DNA of 64,000 bases from Devosia sp. MC521. GTDB lineage: Bacteria; Pseudomonadota; Alphaproteobacteria; Rhizobiales; Devosiaceae. The stretch spans positions 2,017,001 to 2,081,000 of the forward strand of contig NZ_CP059902.1 of NCBI RefSeq assembly GCF_014127105.1. Direction: 5' to 3'. The position numbers were made by a program, and so were the translations under genes. Position 1 is the first letter of the stretch, and each line of letters starts with the position of its first letter. The notes beneath the pieces are model-generated. The model was not told where the DNA came from, did no database searches, and saw only the letters and a list, made by a program, of their open reading frames with translations. Positions 1-8,551 of this stretch are shown here, piece by piece.

Positions 1-822
1 TTTCAAAATCTGGCCTTTCCTTTGCAGATGCGAAAGCTGCCCAAGGACCAGATTGAGACCAAGGTGAAAGAGGCCGCCCGCGTCCTCGACATCACCCACC
101 TGTTGGAGCGTCGCCCCCGCGAACTCTCAGGCGGTCAGCAACAGCGCGTTGCCTTGGGCCGGGCTCTGGTGCGCGATCCGCTGGTCTTTCTCATGGACGA
201 GCCGCTCTCCAATCTCGACGCCAAGCTGCGCGTGCAGATGCGCTCCGAGATCAAACGCTTCCACCACAACCTCAACGCCACCATTGTCTACGTCACCCAT
301 GACCAGCTTGAAGCTGTCACCATGTCCGACAAAATGGCGGTGATGAACGGCGGCCTGCTCCAGCAATACGACGCTCCAGAGAAAGTCTTCGCCGATCCGG
401 TGAACATGTTTGTCGCCAGCTTCGTCGGCTCTCCGGCCATGAGCCTTATTCCGCTCGAAGCCGTCACCCAAGGCGCCGATACTGTTCTGCGCTCTCCCGA
501 AGGCTGGGACTTTACCCTGTCTCCGGAGAACGCCCGTAAAGCGCAACGCTCGACAACCGTCAAAGTCGTCCTCGGCGCGCGCCACTCAACCCTGAAACTG
601 CACCACAGCGCCCAACCGGGCACCGTCCCCGGCAAAGTCTATACCGTTGAACCTACAGGCGACATCACCTTCGCCCAGGTCTTCATCTCCGGCGCAGTGG
701 TCAACATCAGCCTCGATCCATCGGTCCACATCCGGCCCGACGACTTGGTCCATATCGAGTTCGACCAATCCCGCATCCATCTCTTCGACGAAAACACCAC
801 TATGGCCCTCAAGGCCGATTGA
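1..822 (+). CDS. ABC sugar transporter ATP-binding protein, C-terminal part (5' end outside window)
   Basis: This is the ATPase of a carbohydrate ABC importer of the MalK/UgpC/MsmX type; it would couple ATP hydrolysis to uptake at the inner membrane. The reading frame is open from base 1 and begins at the Q-loop (FQNLAFPL), so Walker A lies upstream of the window. Visible motifs are the signature LSGGQQQR, the Walker B/D-loop [14 protein letters not shown], and the H-loop VTHD, followed by a C-terminal TOBE-like region of about 130 residues. It is followed 13 bases later by an enolase-superfamily gene, which suggests a sugar or sugar-acid substrate. Family is clear; the substrate is inferred from neighbours only. 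Confidence 0.93.
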   Translation, partial: FQNLAFPLQMRKLPKDQIETKVKEAARVLDITHLLERRPRELSGGQQQRVALGRALVRDPLVFLMDEPLSNLDAKLRVQMRSEIKRFHHNLNATIVYVTHDQLEAVTMSDKMAVMNGGLLQQYDAPEKVFADPVNMFVASFVGSPAMSLIPLEAVTQGADTVLRSPEGWDFTLSPENARKAQRSTTVKVVLGARHSTLKLHHSAQPGTVPGKVYTVEPTGDITFAQVFISGAVVNISLDPSVHIRPDDLVHIEFDQSRIHLFDENTTMALKAD

Positions 823-835
823 ACCGAGTTTTGCC

Positions 836-2185
836 ATGAACCTGCACGACGCTGCACTCAATCACGTCAATACAAACTCCCGTCCATCGGAACTGCGCAT
901 CACCGACATGCGGGTCGCCGAAATCCAGGGTGCCCCCTTCTATTCGGCCATTCTCAAGATCTACACCAACCAAGGCATTGTCGGCCTTGGCGAGGTCCGC
1001 GACGGCGCCAGCGCCACTTTCGCGCTCATGCTCAAAAGCCGACTCTTGGGCGAAAACCCCTGCGATGTGGATCGCCTCTTCCGCCGCATCAAACAGTTCG
1101 GTGGCCATGGCCGCCAGGGCGGCGGTGTCTCCGCCATTGAAATCGCCCTGTGGGACATCGCCGGCAAAGCCTACGGCGTGCCGATCTACCAGATGCTCGG
1201 CGGCAAATTCCGCGACAAGGTCCGCATGTATTGCGATACCGACGCCACCGTCCCAAGCGGCACCGAAACTGGCAAGCGCCTCAAAGAACGCATGGATCTG
1301 GGCTTTACCTTCCTCAAGATGGATCTGGGCCTCATGCAGATCGTCGACACGCCCGGAGCCGTCGTCTCACCCTCCGGCTCGCTGGAAGGATTTAAAACCC
1401 ACCCGTCGCGCGGTGCTGTTCGCTCGATGGAAGATCGGCGCGCCCGCAATGCAGTCTACGACGTCCACAATGTTCGCCACCCCTTCACCGGCCTCAACTT
1501 CACCGAACGGGGTCTCGAGCTGCTCGAGCAATATATCTACGAGGTGCGCGAGGTCATCGGCTACGAAATCCCGCTCGCCATCGACCATGTTGGTCACATC
1601 TCGCTGCAGTCGGGCATTCGCCTTGCCAAGCGCATTGAAAAATACGCCCCGGCATGGCTCGAAGACGTGATCCCTTGGCAATACGCCGACCAATATCGCA
1701 CGCTGCAACAGGCGACCACGGTGCCAATCTGCACGGGCGAAGACATCTACCTCAGGGAAGGCTTTGAGCCGCTCCTCAATTCCGGCATCGCCATTATCCA
1801 CCCCGATCTTCTGACTTCGGGCGGCATTCTCGAAACCAAGAAAATCGGCGATGCGGCGCAGGAAAAGGGCATCGCTATGGCCATCCATATGGCCGAAAGC
1901 CCGGTCGCGTGTATGGCCGCCGCCCACATGGCAATCGCCACCGAGAACTTCATGGCCCTCGAATACCACTCGGTCGACGTCGACTGGTGGGACGACATCG
2001 CCGTCGGCATTGATGGCCCCATTGTCAAAGACGGCTTCATCACCGTCTCCGACAAACCCGGTCTCGGCATTGATGACATCAACGACGAAGTCATCAGCCA
2101 ACACATGGGCCCCGGCGTCACCGGCATCTGGCAGCCGACCGATCAGTGGGACGATGAATACAGCTGGGATCGCACTTGGAGCTAA
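836..2185 (+). CDS. Enolase-superfamily (mandelate racemase/muconate lactonizing type) dehydratase
   Basis: Predicted 449-residue enzyme that would abstract the alpha-proton of a sugar acid and probably dehydrate it to a 2-keto-3-deoxy acid. The capping domain ([18 protein letters not shown], near residue 105) and the barrel domain are present. Candidate metal ligands and catalytic residues are the Asp in AIDHVGH, the Glu in TGEDIY, a K-x-D in FLKMDLG, and a His in AIHMAES. The frame is open further upstream into the ATPase gene; I chose the ATG 13 bases after the ATPase stop because it gives the usual family length, though its ribosome-binding site is weak. It forms an operon with the ATPase and a second enolase-superfamily gene. 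Exact substrate unknown. Confidence 0.88.
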   Translation: MNLHDAALNHVNTNSRPSELRITDMRVAEIQGAPFYSAILKIYTNQGIVGLGEVRDGASATFALMLKSRLLGENPCDVDRLFRRIKQFGGHGRQGGGVSAIEIALWDIAGKAYGVPIYQMLGGKFRDKVRMYCDTDATVPSGTETGKRLKERMDLGFTFLKMDLGLMQIVDTPGAVVSPSGSLEGFKTHPSRGAVRSMEDRRARNAVYDVHNVRHPFTGLNFTERGLELLEQYIYEVREVIGYEIPLAIDHVGHISLQSGIRLAKRIEKYAPAWLEDVIPWQYADQYRTLQQATTVPICTGEDIYLREGFEPLLNSGIAIIHPDLLTSGGILETKKIGDAAQEKGIAMAIHMAESPVACMAAAHMAIATENFMALEYHSVDVDWWDDIAVGIDGPIVKDGFITVSDKPGLGIDDINDEVISQHMGPGVTGIWQPTDQWDDEYSWDRTWS

Positions 2186-2209
2186 GGCGGCCACAGGGGG
2201 AATGTACCG

Positions 2210-3364
2210 ATGAAAATCACAGCAATCATTCCCTACCCCGCCTGGGCTGGGATCAGAAACCAACTCATCGTCAAAGTGGAAACCGATGAGGGCATCTACG
2301 GCTGGGGAGAGTCAGGTCTCTCCGGCCGCGAGAAGGCCGTCATCGGGGCCATCGAGCATTTTCGCGAGTTCCTGCTGGGCAAAAACCCAATGGCCATTGG
2401 TGCGATCTGGCAGGAAATCTATCGCTCGCAATATTTCGAGGGTGGACGCGTGCTCACAGCCGCCATGTCTGCCATCGACATCGCCCTGCATGATCTAAAA
2501 GGCAAAGCCCTCGGCGTGCCGGTCTATGAATTGCTCGGCGGCAAGCAGCGCGACTTCATCCCCACCTTCGCCACCGTTCGGGGCCCCTGTGGCGAGATCA
2601 TGGTGCGGCAAGCCGAAGAACTGGTTGAGCTGGGCTGGCGCGCCATTCGCCTCTTTCCGCACGGCCATGAAAACCCTCGGATTTTCGAGCCCCGCGAAAG
2701 CCTCGCCGAGACGGCAAACTGGTGCACAAAAACGCGGGATGCCGTGGGCCATGAGATCGTTCTCGGCATCGATTATCACCATCGCCTCTCGGTCGCCGAA
2801 GCGGCCAGCTTTTGCCAGAAAATGCCCCCGGGAACCCTCGACTTCCTCGAAGAACCCATCCGCGATGAAACGCCCGAGGCCTATGAGGCCCTGCGCCGTC
2901 TCACTGACATTCCCTTTGCCATTGGCGAGGAGTTCGCCAGCAAATGGCAATTCCTGCCCTACATCGAACGGGACATTCATCAGTTCAATCGCATCGACGT
3001 CTGCAATGTCGGTGGGCTGACTGAGGCGATGAAAGTGGCCGGATGGAGCGAGGCTCACTACGTCGATGTCATGCCCCACAATCCCCTGGGGCCCATCTGC
3101 ACCGCCGCCACCGTCCATTTCGGCGCGGCCGTACCCAATTTCTCGTGGCTCGAAACCCGCGCATCGCCGGGCGAGCTGTACCACGGCTTCGACAACCCTG
3201 AGTTGTTCCCAAGCCAGATCAGCCTCAACGGCACCGTCTATGACGTGCCCGATACACCCGGCCTTGGCGTCGAGGTGGATGAAGAGCGCCTCAAAGCCCA
3301 AAGCTTCAAATTCTGGGAAGCGCCTCATCTCATCCGCCGCGACGGCTCTGTCACCAATTGGTAA
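2210..3364 (+). CDS. Mandelate racemase/galactonate dehydratase-like protein
   Basis: Predicted 384-residue enolase-superfamily dehydratase, closest by motif to the D-galactonate dehydratase group. Metal ligands read as the Asp of GIDYHH, the Glu of LEEPIRDE and the Glu of IGEEFAS; the MPHNPLGPI stretch supplies the catalytic His typical of galactonate/gluconate dehydratases. The start ATG follows a clear GGGG-rich ribosome-binding site (cacaggggga). It lies 24 bases after another enolase-superfamily gene. Two such enzymes in one operon with an ABC importer suggest stepwise handling of related sugar acids or of two epimers. Family call strong, substrate inferred. Confidence 0.9.
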   Translation: MKITAIIPYPAWAGIRNQLIVKVETDEGIYGWGESGLSGREKAVIGAIEHFREFLLGKNPMAIGAIWQEIYRSQYFEGGRVLTAAMSAIDIALHDLKGKALGVPVYELLGGKQRDFIPTFATVRGPCGEIMVRQAEELVELGWRAIRLFPHGHENPRIFEPRESLAETANWCTKTRDAVGHEIVLGIDYHHRLSVAEAASFCQKMPPGTLDFLEEPIRDETPEAYEALRRLTDIPFAIGEEFASKWQFLPYIERDIHQFNRIDVCNVGGLTEAMKVAGWSEAHYVDVMPHNPLGPICTAATVHFGAAVPNFSWLETRASPGELYHGFDNPELFPSQISLNGTVYDVPDTPGLGVEVDEERLKAQSFKFWEAPHLIRRDGSVTNW

Positions 3365-3381
3365 TTTTGGATTTTTCAACG

Positions 3382-4125
3382 ATGACCCATACGCCTGATA
3401 TTACCCGCCCTTCCCAGACCCTTGTTGACGCCGTCCTACACATTGGTGCTGCCGCTGCCTCGTCAACCTTGGCCAAACTCGGCGTCCGCAATTGTCATAT
3501 TCGTGGCCCGGTCGCGCAGCAGTCGGGCAAGGCCATTGCGGGTCCTGCTTTGACGCTCCAATTCATGCCCAAGCGTGAAGACATTTACGGCGAGGACGAA
3601 TATTCCGACCCAGAAAAGCAGCTCCACCGCCACGTGCTCTACCATGTGCAAGCGGGCGATATTGTCGTGGTAGATGCGCGGGGCGACATGAGTTCCGGCG
3701 TGTTCGGGGATATGATGTCGACCTACTTCAAGGGCCGTGGCGGCGCGGGCATGGTCATTGACGGCGTCTTGCGCGACCGTCCCAATCTTTCCAAGCTCGA
3801 CATCCCACTGTGGATCAAAGGCTGGACGCCGAACTTCCACACCCAGACCGACCTGATGCCCTTTGCCGTCAACGTTCCCATCGCCTGCGGCGGCGTCACC
3901 GTCATGCCGGGCGACATGATCGTTGCCGATGACGACGGCGCGGTCTGCGTCCCCGTCGCCTTGGCTGCGCAAGTGGTTGAATTCGCCAACAATCATCACG
4001 AGTGGGAGGACTATTCCCGCATGATGCTCAAGCGCGGCGAACCGCTTCAGCGCTATTATCCCCTGCACAACGATGCGCGTGAAGAATACGAAGCTTGGCG
4101 CAAGCTTAACCCGCTACAGCTCTAG
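3382..4125 (+). CDS. RraA-family protein (possible 4-hydroxy-2-oxoacid aldolase or related lyase)
   Basis: Predicted 247-residue RraA-fold protein. The conserved core GDMSSGVFGDMM...GMVIDGVLRD, with the Arg-Asp pair that in aldolase members binds pyruvate and the metal, is present near residues 105-140. In sugar-acid operons these proteins usually act as metal-dependent aldolases or decarboxylases on oxoacids rather than as RNase E regulators; that role is inferred here. I chose the ATG at 3382. A TTG 24 bases upstream would overlap the previous gene. A strong terminator follows, so this is the last gene of the left-hand operon. Confidence 0.82.
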   Translation: MTHTPDITRPSQTLVDAVLHIGAAAASSTLAKLGVRNCHIRGPVAQQSGKAIAGPALTLQFMPKREDIYGEDEYSDPEKQLHRHVLYHVQAGDIVVVDARGDMSSGVFGDMMSTYFKGRGGAGMVIDGVLRDRPNLSKLDIPLWIKGWTPNFHTQTDLMPFAVNVPIACGGVTVMPGDMIVADDDGAVCVPVALAAQVVEFANNHHEWEDYSRMMLKRGEPLQRYYPLHNDAREEYEAWRKLNPLQL

Positions 4126-4152
4126 CGTCCCTAAAGGGTCTCCCTCCCGGAG

Positions 4153-4185
4153 GAAGGGTGGCATGCGGATGCCACCCTTCTTTTT
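4153..4185 (+). terminator. Intrinsic terminator ending the sugar-acid operon
   Basis: A perfect 12-bp stem (4153-4164 with 4169-4180, GAAGGGTGGCAT and its complement) with a 4-base loop is followed by TTTTT. The T-run overlaps the stop codon of the convergent sigma-factor gene, so the structure may work in both directions. Confidence 0.9.
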
Positions 4186-4699
4186 AGCTGATCCTTTGGG
4201 GGCCTTCGTCGGACCCGGCTTCCCAGCGCCGCAGCGCATCGCGACCGCGCGACAAGCGAGACATGACCGTCCCCGGGCGAACACCGAGCACCCTGCCCGC
4301 CTCGTCGTAACTCAGCCCTTCCATCGCCACCAGGCGCACAGCGTCCTGCTGCTCAGGCGGCAAAAGGTCAAACGCCCGCCGCAGCTGGCTCAGCCGAACG
4401 CTGTCTAATTGATTGGGCGCCAGCATATGGCTGTTCTGCTCAACGAAATCCCGCTCGCGCGCTCTGCCACTATGGCCCGAACGCAGCTGGTCGATGTGTA
4501 GATTATGGAGGATGGCGAGCAGCCACTGTTTTAGATTGCGCGAAGGGTCGTAGGTGGCGCGTCGCTCGATGGCACGGAGCAAAGTATCATGCACCAGATC
4601 GTCAGCATCAATCGGATGTCGCGTGAGCCTCAGCGCATAGCGCCTCAAAATCGGCACAGCACTTAATATCTCAAAATCGCTTGTGTCTAACCGCCCCAT
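4184..4699 (-). CDS. ECF-type RNA polymerase sigma factor
   Basis: Predicted 171-residue extracytoplasmic-function sigma factor. Region 2 (YALRLTRHPIDADDLVHDTLLRAI, near residues 21-44) contacts the -10 element and core polymerase, and region 4 is a helix-turn-helix (MEGLSYDEAGRVLGVRPGTVMSRLSRGR, near 130-157). It has no C-terminal extension, and no anti-sigma gene lies next to it: upstream is a peptide-transporter ATPase gene on the same strand, about 200 bases away. The signal it answers to cannot be told from here. Family call firm. Confidence 0.9.
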   Translation of the reverse strand: MGRLDTSDFEILSAVPILRRYALRLTRHPIDADDLVHDTLLRAIERRATYDPSRNLKQWLLAILHNLHIDQLRSGHSGRARERDFVEQNSHMLAPNQLDSVRLSQLRRAFDLLPPEQQDAVRLVAMEGLSYDEAGRVLGVRPGTVMSRLSRGRDALRRWEAGSDEGPQRIS

Positions 4700-4844
4700 C
4701 AGCCCCCCAGCTTATCCAAGCGCATAGTCTAAGCTGGAGACGGACAACTAGGCAAACGCCTTTTCGCGGCACTCGCCTCCGCTAGACCTGCAGAGACTCC
4801 AGACGTAGCGGCGCATTGTCGAGAAATTCTTGGACAAGCGCTTG

Positions 4845-4887
4845 GCGCGGCAACACAAAATCTATGATCTTCTGTTGCCGCGCTTTT
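4845..4887. terminator. Hairpin between the peptide-transporter operon and the sigma gene
   Basis: An 11-bp perfect inverted repeat (GCGCGGCAACA at 4845-4855 and its complement at 4873-4883) encloses 17 bases and is followed on the plus strand by TTTTCT. It lies just past the stop of the minus-strand dpp operon. The T-run is on the wrong side for that operon, so it may act as a Rho-assisted or mRNA-end-stabilising hairpin. Confidence 0.45.
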
Positions 4888-4904
4888 CTATATAGGTCTA
4901 GAAC

Positions 4905-6545
4905 TTAGACAACTTTGGAGATGTCCGGCACCGCATCGAGCAGCATCTTGGTATAGTCCGCCTGCGGGCTATCAAAGATCGCGTCGGTCGGCCCCTTCTC
5001 CACCAACACACCATTGTGTAATACGCCAACGGCGGTCGACATCTGCCGCACAACAGCAAGGTTGTGGCTGATGAGCAGATAGGTCAGCCCAAATTCGGCT
5101 TGCAATTCGCTCATCAAATCCAAGACTTGCGCTTGCACAGAAACGTCCAGCGCCGAAGTCGGCTCATCGCACACGATAAATTCCGGCTGGCTGGAAAGCG
5201 CACGCGCTATGGCGATGCGCTGCCGCTGACCACCCGAAAACTCATGCGGGAATTTCCGCATAACCGACGGATCAAGACGCACCTTGGTGAGGAGATCAGC
5301 AACGCGTTGCTCGACTTCGCTGCCATTGCGCGCAATGCCCAGCGTCCGCATGGGTTCAGCGATAATGTCCTTCACCCGCCAGCGCGGATTAAGGCTCGCA
5401 TAGGGGTCTTGGAAAATCATCTGAACGCGCTTGCGCCGCTCTTGATGCCCCGCGCCACCAGCCCAAATGTCGTGACCGGCCACAGTGATGTGGCCCGAAG
5501 TTGGGCGCAGCAACCCGACAATCATCTTGGCGCACGTGGATTTACCCGAACCGGATTCCCCCACAAGGCCAAAGGTCGTGCCCTTCTCGATCGAGAAGCT
5601 GACATCGTTGACCGCGCGGAATTTTTCCACTTTGCCCGGCAACAGCTTGAAGAAGCCGCCACCGCCAATTTCAAAGTCACGGTGAAGGTTTTTCACCTGC
5701 ACATAGGCTTTGTCGTCAGCGACAGTGGGCGCAATCGCCGCTGCCCCGTCCTTGCGTTCAATCGTCGGAATCGAGTTGATCAGCTTGATCGTATAGGGCT
5801 CGCGCGGACGACGAATAATGTCCCCGACCGTCCCAGTCTCCACCACCGTACCCTGATGCATCACCACCATGCGGTCAGCGGTTTGCGCAATCACGCCCAT
5901 GTCGTGGGTGATCAGCATCACCGCAGCACCACGGCTCGAACAGAGCTTTTTCAGCACCTTGATGATCTGGGCCTGCACGGACACGTCAAGCGCCGAAGTC
6001 GGCTCGTCCGCAATGATCAGCTCCGGCTCAGCCGCGATAGCCAGCGCGATAACCACACGCTGGCGCATCCCGCCCGAAAACTGATGCGGATAGGAGTCGA
6101 TGCGTTCCGCAGCGCGCGGAATGCCCGCTTCCGTCAGCAGATCAATTGCCTTCTGCCGCGCTTCCGCTTCGGAAAGCGGCAAGTGCGTGCGGATGGTTTC
6201 GATCAGCTGCTGACCCACCGTGTAGAGCGGGTTGAGGCTCGTCAGCGGGTCTTGGAAGACCATGCCGATACGCTTGCCACGCAGCGCATCACGCTGTTCG
6301 GTCGGCAGATTGTCGATGCGCTCACCATTGAGGAGGATTTGGCCTCCCGCAATATGCCCAGGACGATCGATGAGCCCAATAACGGCGGAGCCGGTCATCG
6401 ACTTGCCCGCACCGGACTCCCCGACGACGCCGACAATTTCGCCCGGCATGATATCAAACGACACGCCGTTTACGGCACGGAACACGTCGTCGCGGAATGG
6501 AAACTCAACAACGAGGTCGCGAATAGAAAGAACGGGTTCAGGCAT
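4905..6545 (-). CDS. Dual-domain peptide/nickel ABC transporter ATPase (DppD-DppF fusion)
   Basis: Predicted 546-residue protein with two complete ABC ATPase domains in tandem, equivalent to DppD plus DppF in one chain. Domain 1 has Walker A GESGAGKS (residues 42-49) and signature FSGGMRQR. Domain 2 has Walker A GESGSGKS (near 330) and signature FSGGQRQR. Both carry the oligopeptide-type DEPTSALDVSVQ D-loop. It would energise uptake of peptides or similar solutes at the inner membrane. It is the last gene of the minus-strand operon SBP-permease-permease-ATPase, and its start overlaps the stop of the upstream permease by one base. Fused ATPases of this kind are common in the Rhizobiales. Confidence 0.95.
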   Translation of the reverse strand: MPEPVLSIRDLVVEFPFRDDVFRAVNGVSFDIMPGEIVGVVGESGAGKSMTGSAVIGLIDRPGHIAGGQILLNGERIDNLPTEQRDALRGKRIGMVFQDPLTSLNPLYTVGQQLIETIRTHLPLSEAEARQKAIDLLTEAGIPRAAERIDSYPHQFSGGMRQRVVIALAIAAEPELIIADEPTSALDVSVQAQIIKVLKKLCSSRGAAVMLITHDMGVIAQTADRMVVMHQGTVVETGTVGDIIRRPREPYTIKLINSIPTIERKDGAAAIAPTVADDKAYVQVKNLHRDFEIGGGGFFKLLPGKVEKFRAVNDVSFSIEKGTTFGLVGESGSGKSTCAKMIVGLLRPTSGHITVAGHDIWAGGAGHQERRKRVQMIFQDPYASLNPRWRVKDIIAEPMRTLGIARNGSEVEQRVADLLTKVRLDPSVMRKFPHEFSGGQRQRIAIARALSSQPEFIVCDEPTSALDVSVQAQVLDLMSELQAEFGLTYLLISHNLAVVRQMSTAVGVLHNGVLVEKGPTDAIFDSPQADYTKMLLDAVPDISKVV

Positions 6546-7498
6546 TAGCGCAACTTCGGATTGAGAGCATCACGCAGCCAGTCACCAAGGAGGTTGACCG
6601 ACAGAGCGAGAAGGATGAGCGTCAGTGCGGGGAACGCAAGAATCCACCATTCGCCAGAGAACAGGAACTGCTGGCCGATACGGATCAGCGTCCCAAGCGA
6701 AGGCTGGGTCGGAGGCACGCCCACACCGAGGTAAGACAATGTCGCCTCTTCGATGATGGCGAGTGCCAGCCCGATCGTGCCGATCACCAAAACCGGACCA
6801 ACCACATTGGGCAGCACATGGCGGAAGATGATGAAAATCGGATGCACGCCAAGAATGCGCGCCGCCGAAACATAATCCTTCTGCCGCTCAACCAAGGTTG
6901 CCCCACGCACCGTGCGCGCGAACTGCGCCCAGTTGGCCAGACCAATGGCAATAATAAGCACCCAGACCGCTGCGCCTTCCTGCTGATTGGGCGGAATAAC
7001 GCCGCGCGCAATGCCGAAGATCAGCAGCGCAATGAGAATGGCCGGGAAGCTGAGCTGCACGTCGCAGACACGCATGATGATCGCATCCACCACGCCGCCG
7101 ACATAGCCTGACACAAGGCCGAGGCCGACACCCATCACCATAGCGAACAACGTCGCCATAATGCCCACGAACAGCGACACGCGCGATCCGTACATAATGG
7201 TCGAGAGCACATCGCGCCCCTGACTATCCGTACCCAGCGAGAAATACTTGCCGGACATCGAGGTCGAATTGGGCGGCGTAAAGCCGTCCATCAAATTCAG
7301 CGTCGCTGGATTGAACGGATTATAAGGCGCAAGCAATGGCGCAAAAACCGCCATCAGAATAAGCGCCAGCGCGATAATCGAGGCAACGATCGCCACGGGT
7401 GAATGGCGATAGGACCAAACAACGTCTGACTTGATAAAGCTCTGCCAACGCGACGGCGCGGCCGCTGGTGCGTCTGGTGTTTGAGGGAGGTCTGTCAC
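6545..7498 (-). CDS. Peptide ABC transporter permease (DppC/OppC type)
   Basis: Predicted 317-residue inner-membrane permease with about six transmembrane helices. The N-terminal OppC_N-type segment (a hydrophobic helix near residues 37-55, then APYNPF) precedes the binding-protein-dependent transport domain, which has an EAA-like loop (YVSAARILGVHPIFIIFRH, near 210). It pairs with the DppB-type permease immediately upstream (3 bases apart) to form the translocation channel. Substrate class follows from family: short peptides, nickel or other amphipathic solutes. Confidence 0.94.
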   Translation of the reverse strand: MTDLPQTPDAPAAAPSRWQSFIKSDVVWSYRHSPVAIVASIIALALILMAVFAPLLAPYNPFNPATLNLMDGFTPPNSTSMSGKYFSLGTDSQGRDVLSTIMYGSRVSLFVGIMATLFAMVMGVGLGLVSGYVGGVVDAIIMRVCDVQLSFPAILIALLIFGIARGVIPPNQQEGAAVWVLIIAIGLANWAQFARTVRGATLVERQKDYVSAARILGVHPIFIIFRHVLPNVVGPVLVIGTIGLALAIIEEATLSYLGVGVPPTQPSLGTLIRIGQQFLFSGEWWILAFPALTLILLALSVNLLGDWLRDALNPKLR

Positions 7499-7501
7499 GA
7501 G

Positions 7502-8482
7502 TTACTTCCCCGTTCTTGCGCCGTCGCGCAGGCGCGGATCGACGATAAAGTAAAGAATATCAACGATGAGGTTGATAATAACGAACACCAGCGCCACGAA
7601 GACGAGGTATGCAGCCATGACCGGCACGTCGACGGCGGCGACCGAATTGACGAAGAGCGAACCCACGCCCGGCCACTGGAACACCGTCTCGGTGATAATT
7701 GCGAAAGCGATCACCGAACCCAGCTGAAGCCCCGTGATGGTAATCACCGGCACCATGGTGTTTTTGAGCGCATGGCCAAAGTTGATGGCACGCTTGGAAA
7801 GGCCCCGAGCGCGCGCAAACCGGATGTAGTCCGTGCGCATCACTTCCAGCATTTCCGCGCGTACAAGGCGCATGATCAGCGTCAATTGGAACAGCGACAG
7901 CGTAATCGCCGGCAGAATAATTGAGCGCAGGCCCGATTGGGTCAGCAGCCCGGTTTTCCACCAACCGAGCTCGACAACTTCGCCACGACCGAACGAAGGC
8001 AGCCATTTGAGCTCGACCGCGAACACATAGATCAGGCCAATACCAATAAGGAAGGTCGGCAAGGATACGCCCACCAGCGACAGCGTCATGATCACGCCGG
8101 TCGAAAACGCCTTTTGGCGCAGGGCGGTGTAGATGCCGAGCACAACACCACCCACCAGAGCGATGATGGACGAGGCGAAAGCCAATTCGATGGTTGCGGG
8201 CAAGCGATCGAGGATGAGCTGGCTGACCGGCTGCTGCAGCCGATAGGAAATGCCAAACTGCCCCTGAAGTGCGTTCACCACGAAATGGAAAAACTGGACA
8301 TAGAAGGGCTCGTTTAGACCAAGCCGTTCACGAGCCGCGTCATAATCCGCTTGTTTTGCGTCCTGGCTCAGCAAAGCTGCGAGCGGGTCGCCGACGTAAC
8401 GGAAGACGAGGAAGGCAATAAACGCCACGACGAGCATGACGAGGACGGATTGCAGAAGTCGTCGGGCAATAAAGGCGAGCAT
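7502..8482 (-). CDS. Peptide ABC transporter permease (DppB/OppB type)
   Basis: Predicted 326-residue permease. It starts with the typical DppB N-terminus (MLAFIARRLLQSVLVMLVV, first transmembrane helix) and ends in a charged tail. The EAA loop reads YIRFARARGLSKRAINFGHALKN in two parts near residue 210. It follows the substrate-binding-protein gene by 69 bases, and that gap holds a strong hairpin. With the DppC-type gene it forms the membrane pore of the importer. Confidence 0.94.
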   Translation of the reverse strand: MLAFIARRLLQSVLVMLVVAFIAFLVFRYVGDPLAALLSQDAKQADYDAARERLGLNEPFYVQFFHFVVNALQGQFGISYRLQQPVSQLILDRLPATIELAFASSIIALVGGVVLGIYTALRQKAFSTGVIMTLSLVGVSLPTFLIGIGLIYVFAVELKWLPSFGRGEVVELGWWKTGLLTQSGLRSIILPAITLSLFQLTLIMRLVRAEMLEVMRTDYIRFARARGLSKRAINFGHALKNTMVPVITITGLQLGSVIAFAIITETVFQWPGVGSLFVNSVAAVDVPVMAAYLVFVALVFVIINLIVDILYFIVDPRLRDGARTGK

Positions 8483-8503
8483 GTGGCTCCCTCAAAATAC
8501 GAA

Positions 8504-8534
8504 CCGCCGCGGAAGAACTCTCTTCACGCGGCGG
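8504..8534 (-). promoter_or_regulatory. Strong hairpin between binding-protein and permease genes
   Basis: CCGCCGCG plus GAAGA (8504-8516) pairs with TCTTC and CGCGGCGG (8521-8525 and 8527-8534), leaving one bulged base and a 4-base loop. It has no T-run. It sits directly after the stop of the binding-protein gene and before the permease. Such structures commonly protect the upstream message, giving more binding protein than permease; that role is inferred. Confidence 0.6.
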
Positions 8535-8551
8535 CCTTGGATTGCAGGAAG

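Noticed and set aside
5064..6548. 494-codon plus-strand frame opposite the DppD-DppF fusion gene
   Set aside because: It is antisense to a clear dual ATPase, shows no domain, and results from the codon bias of the real gene.
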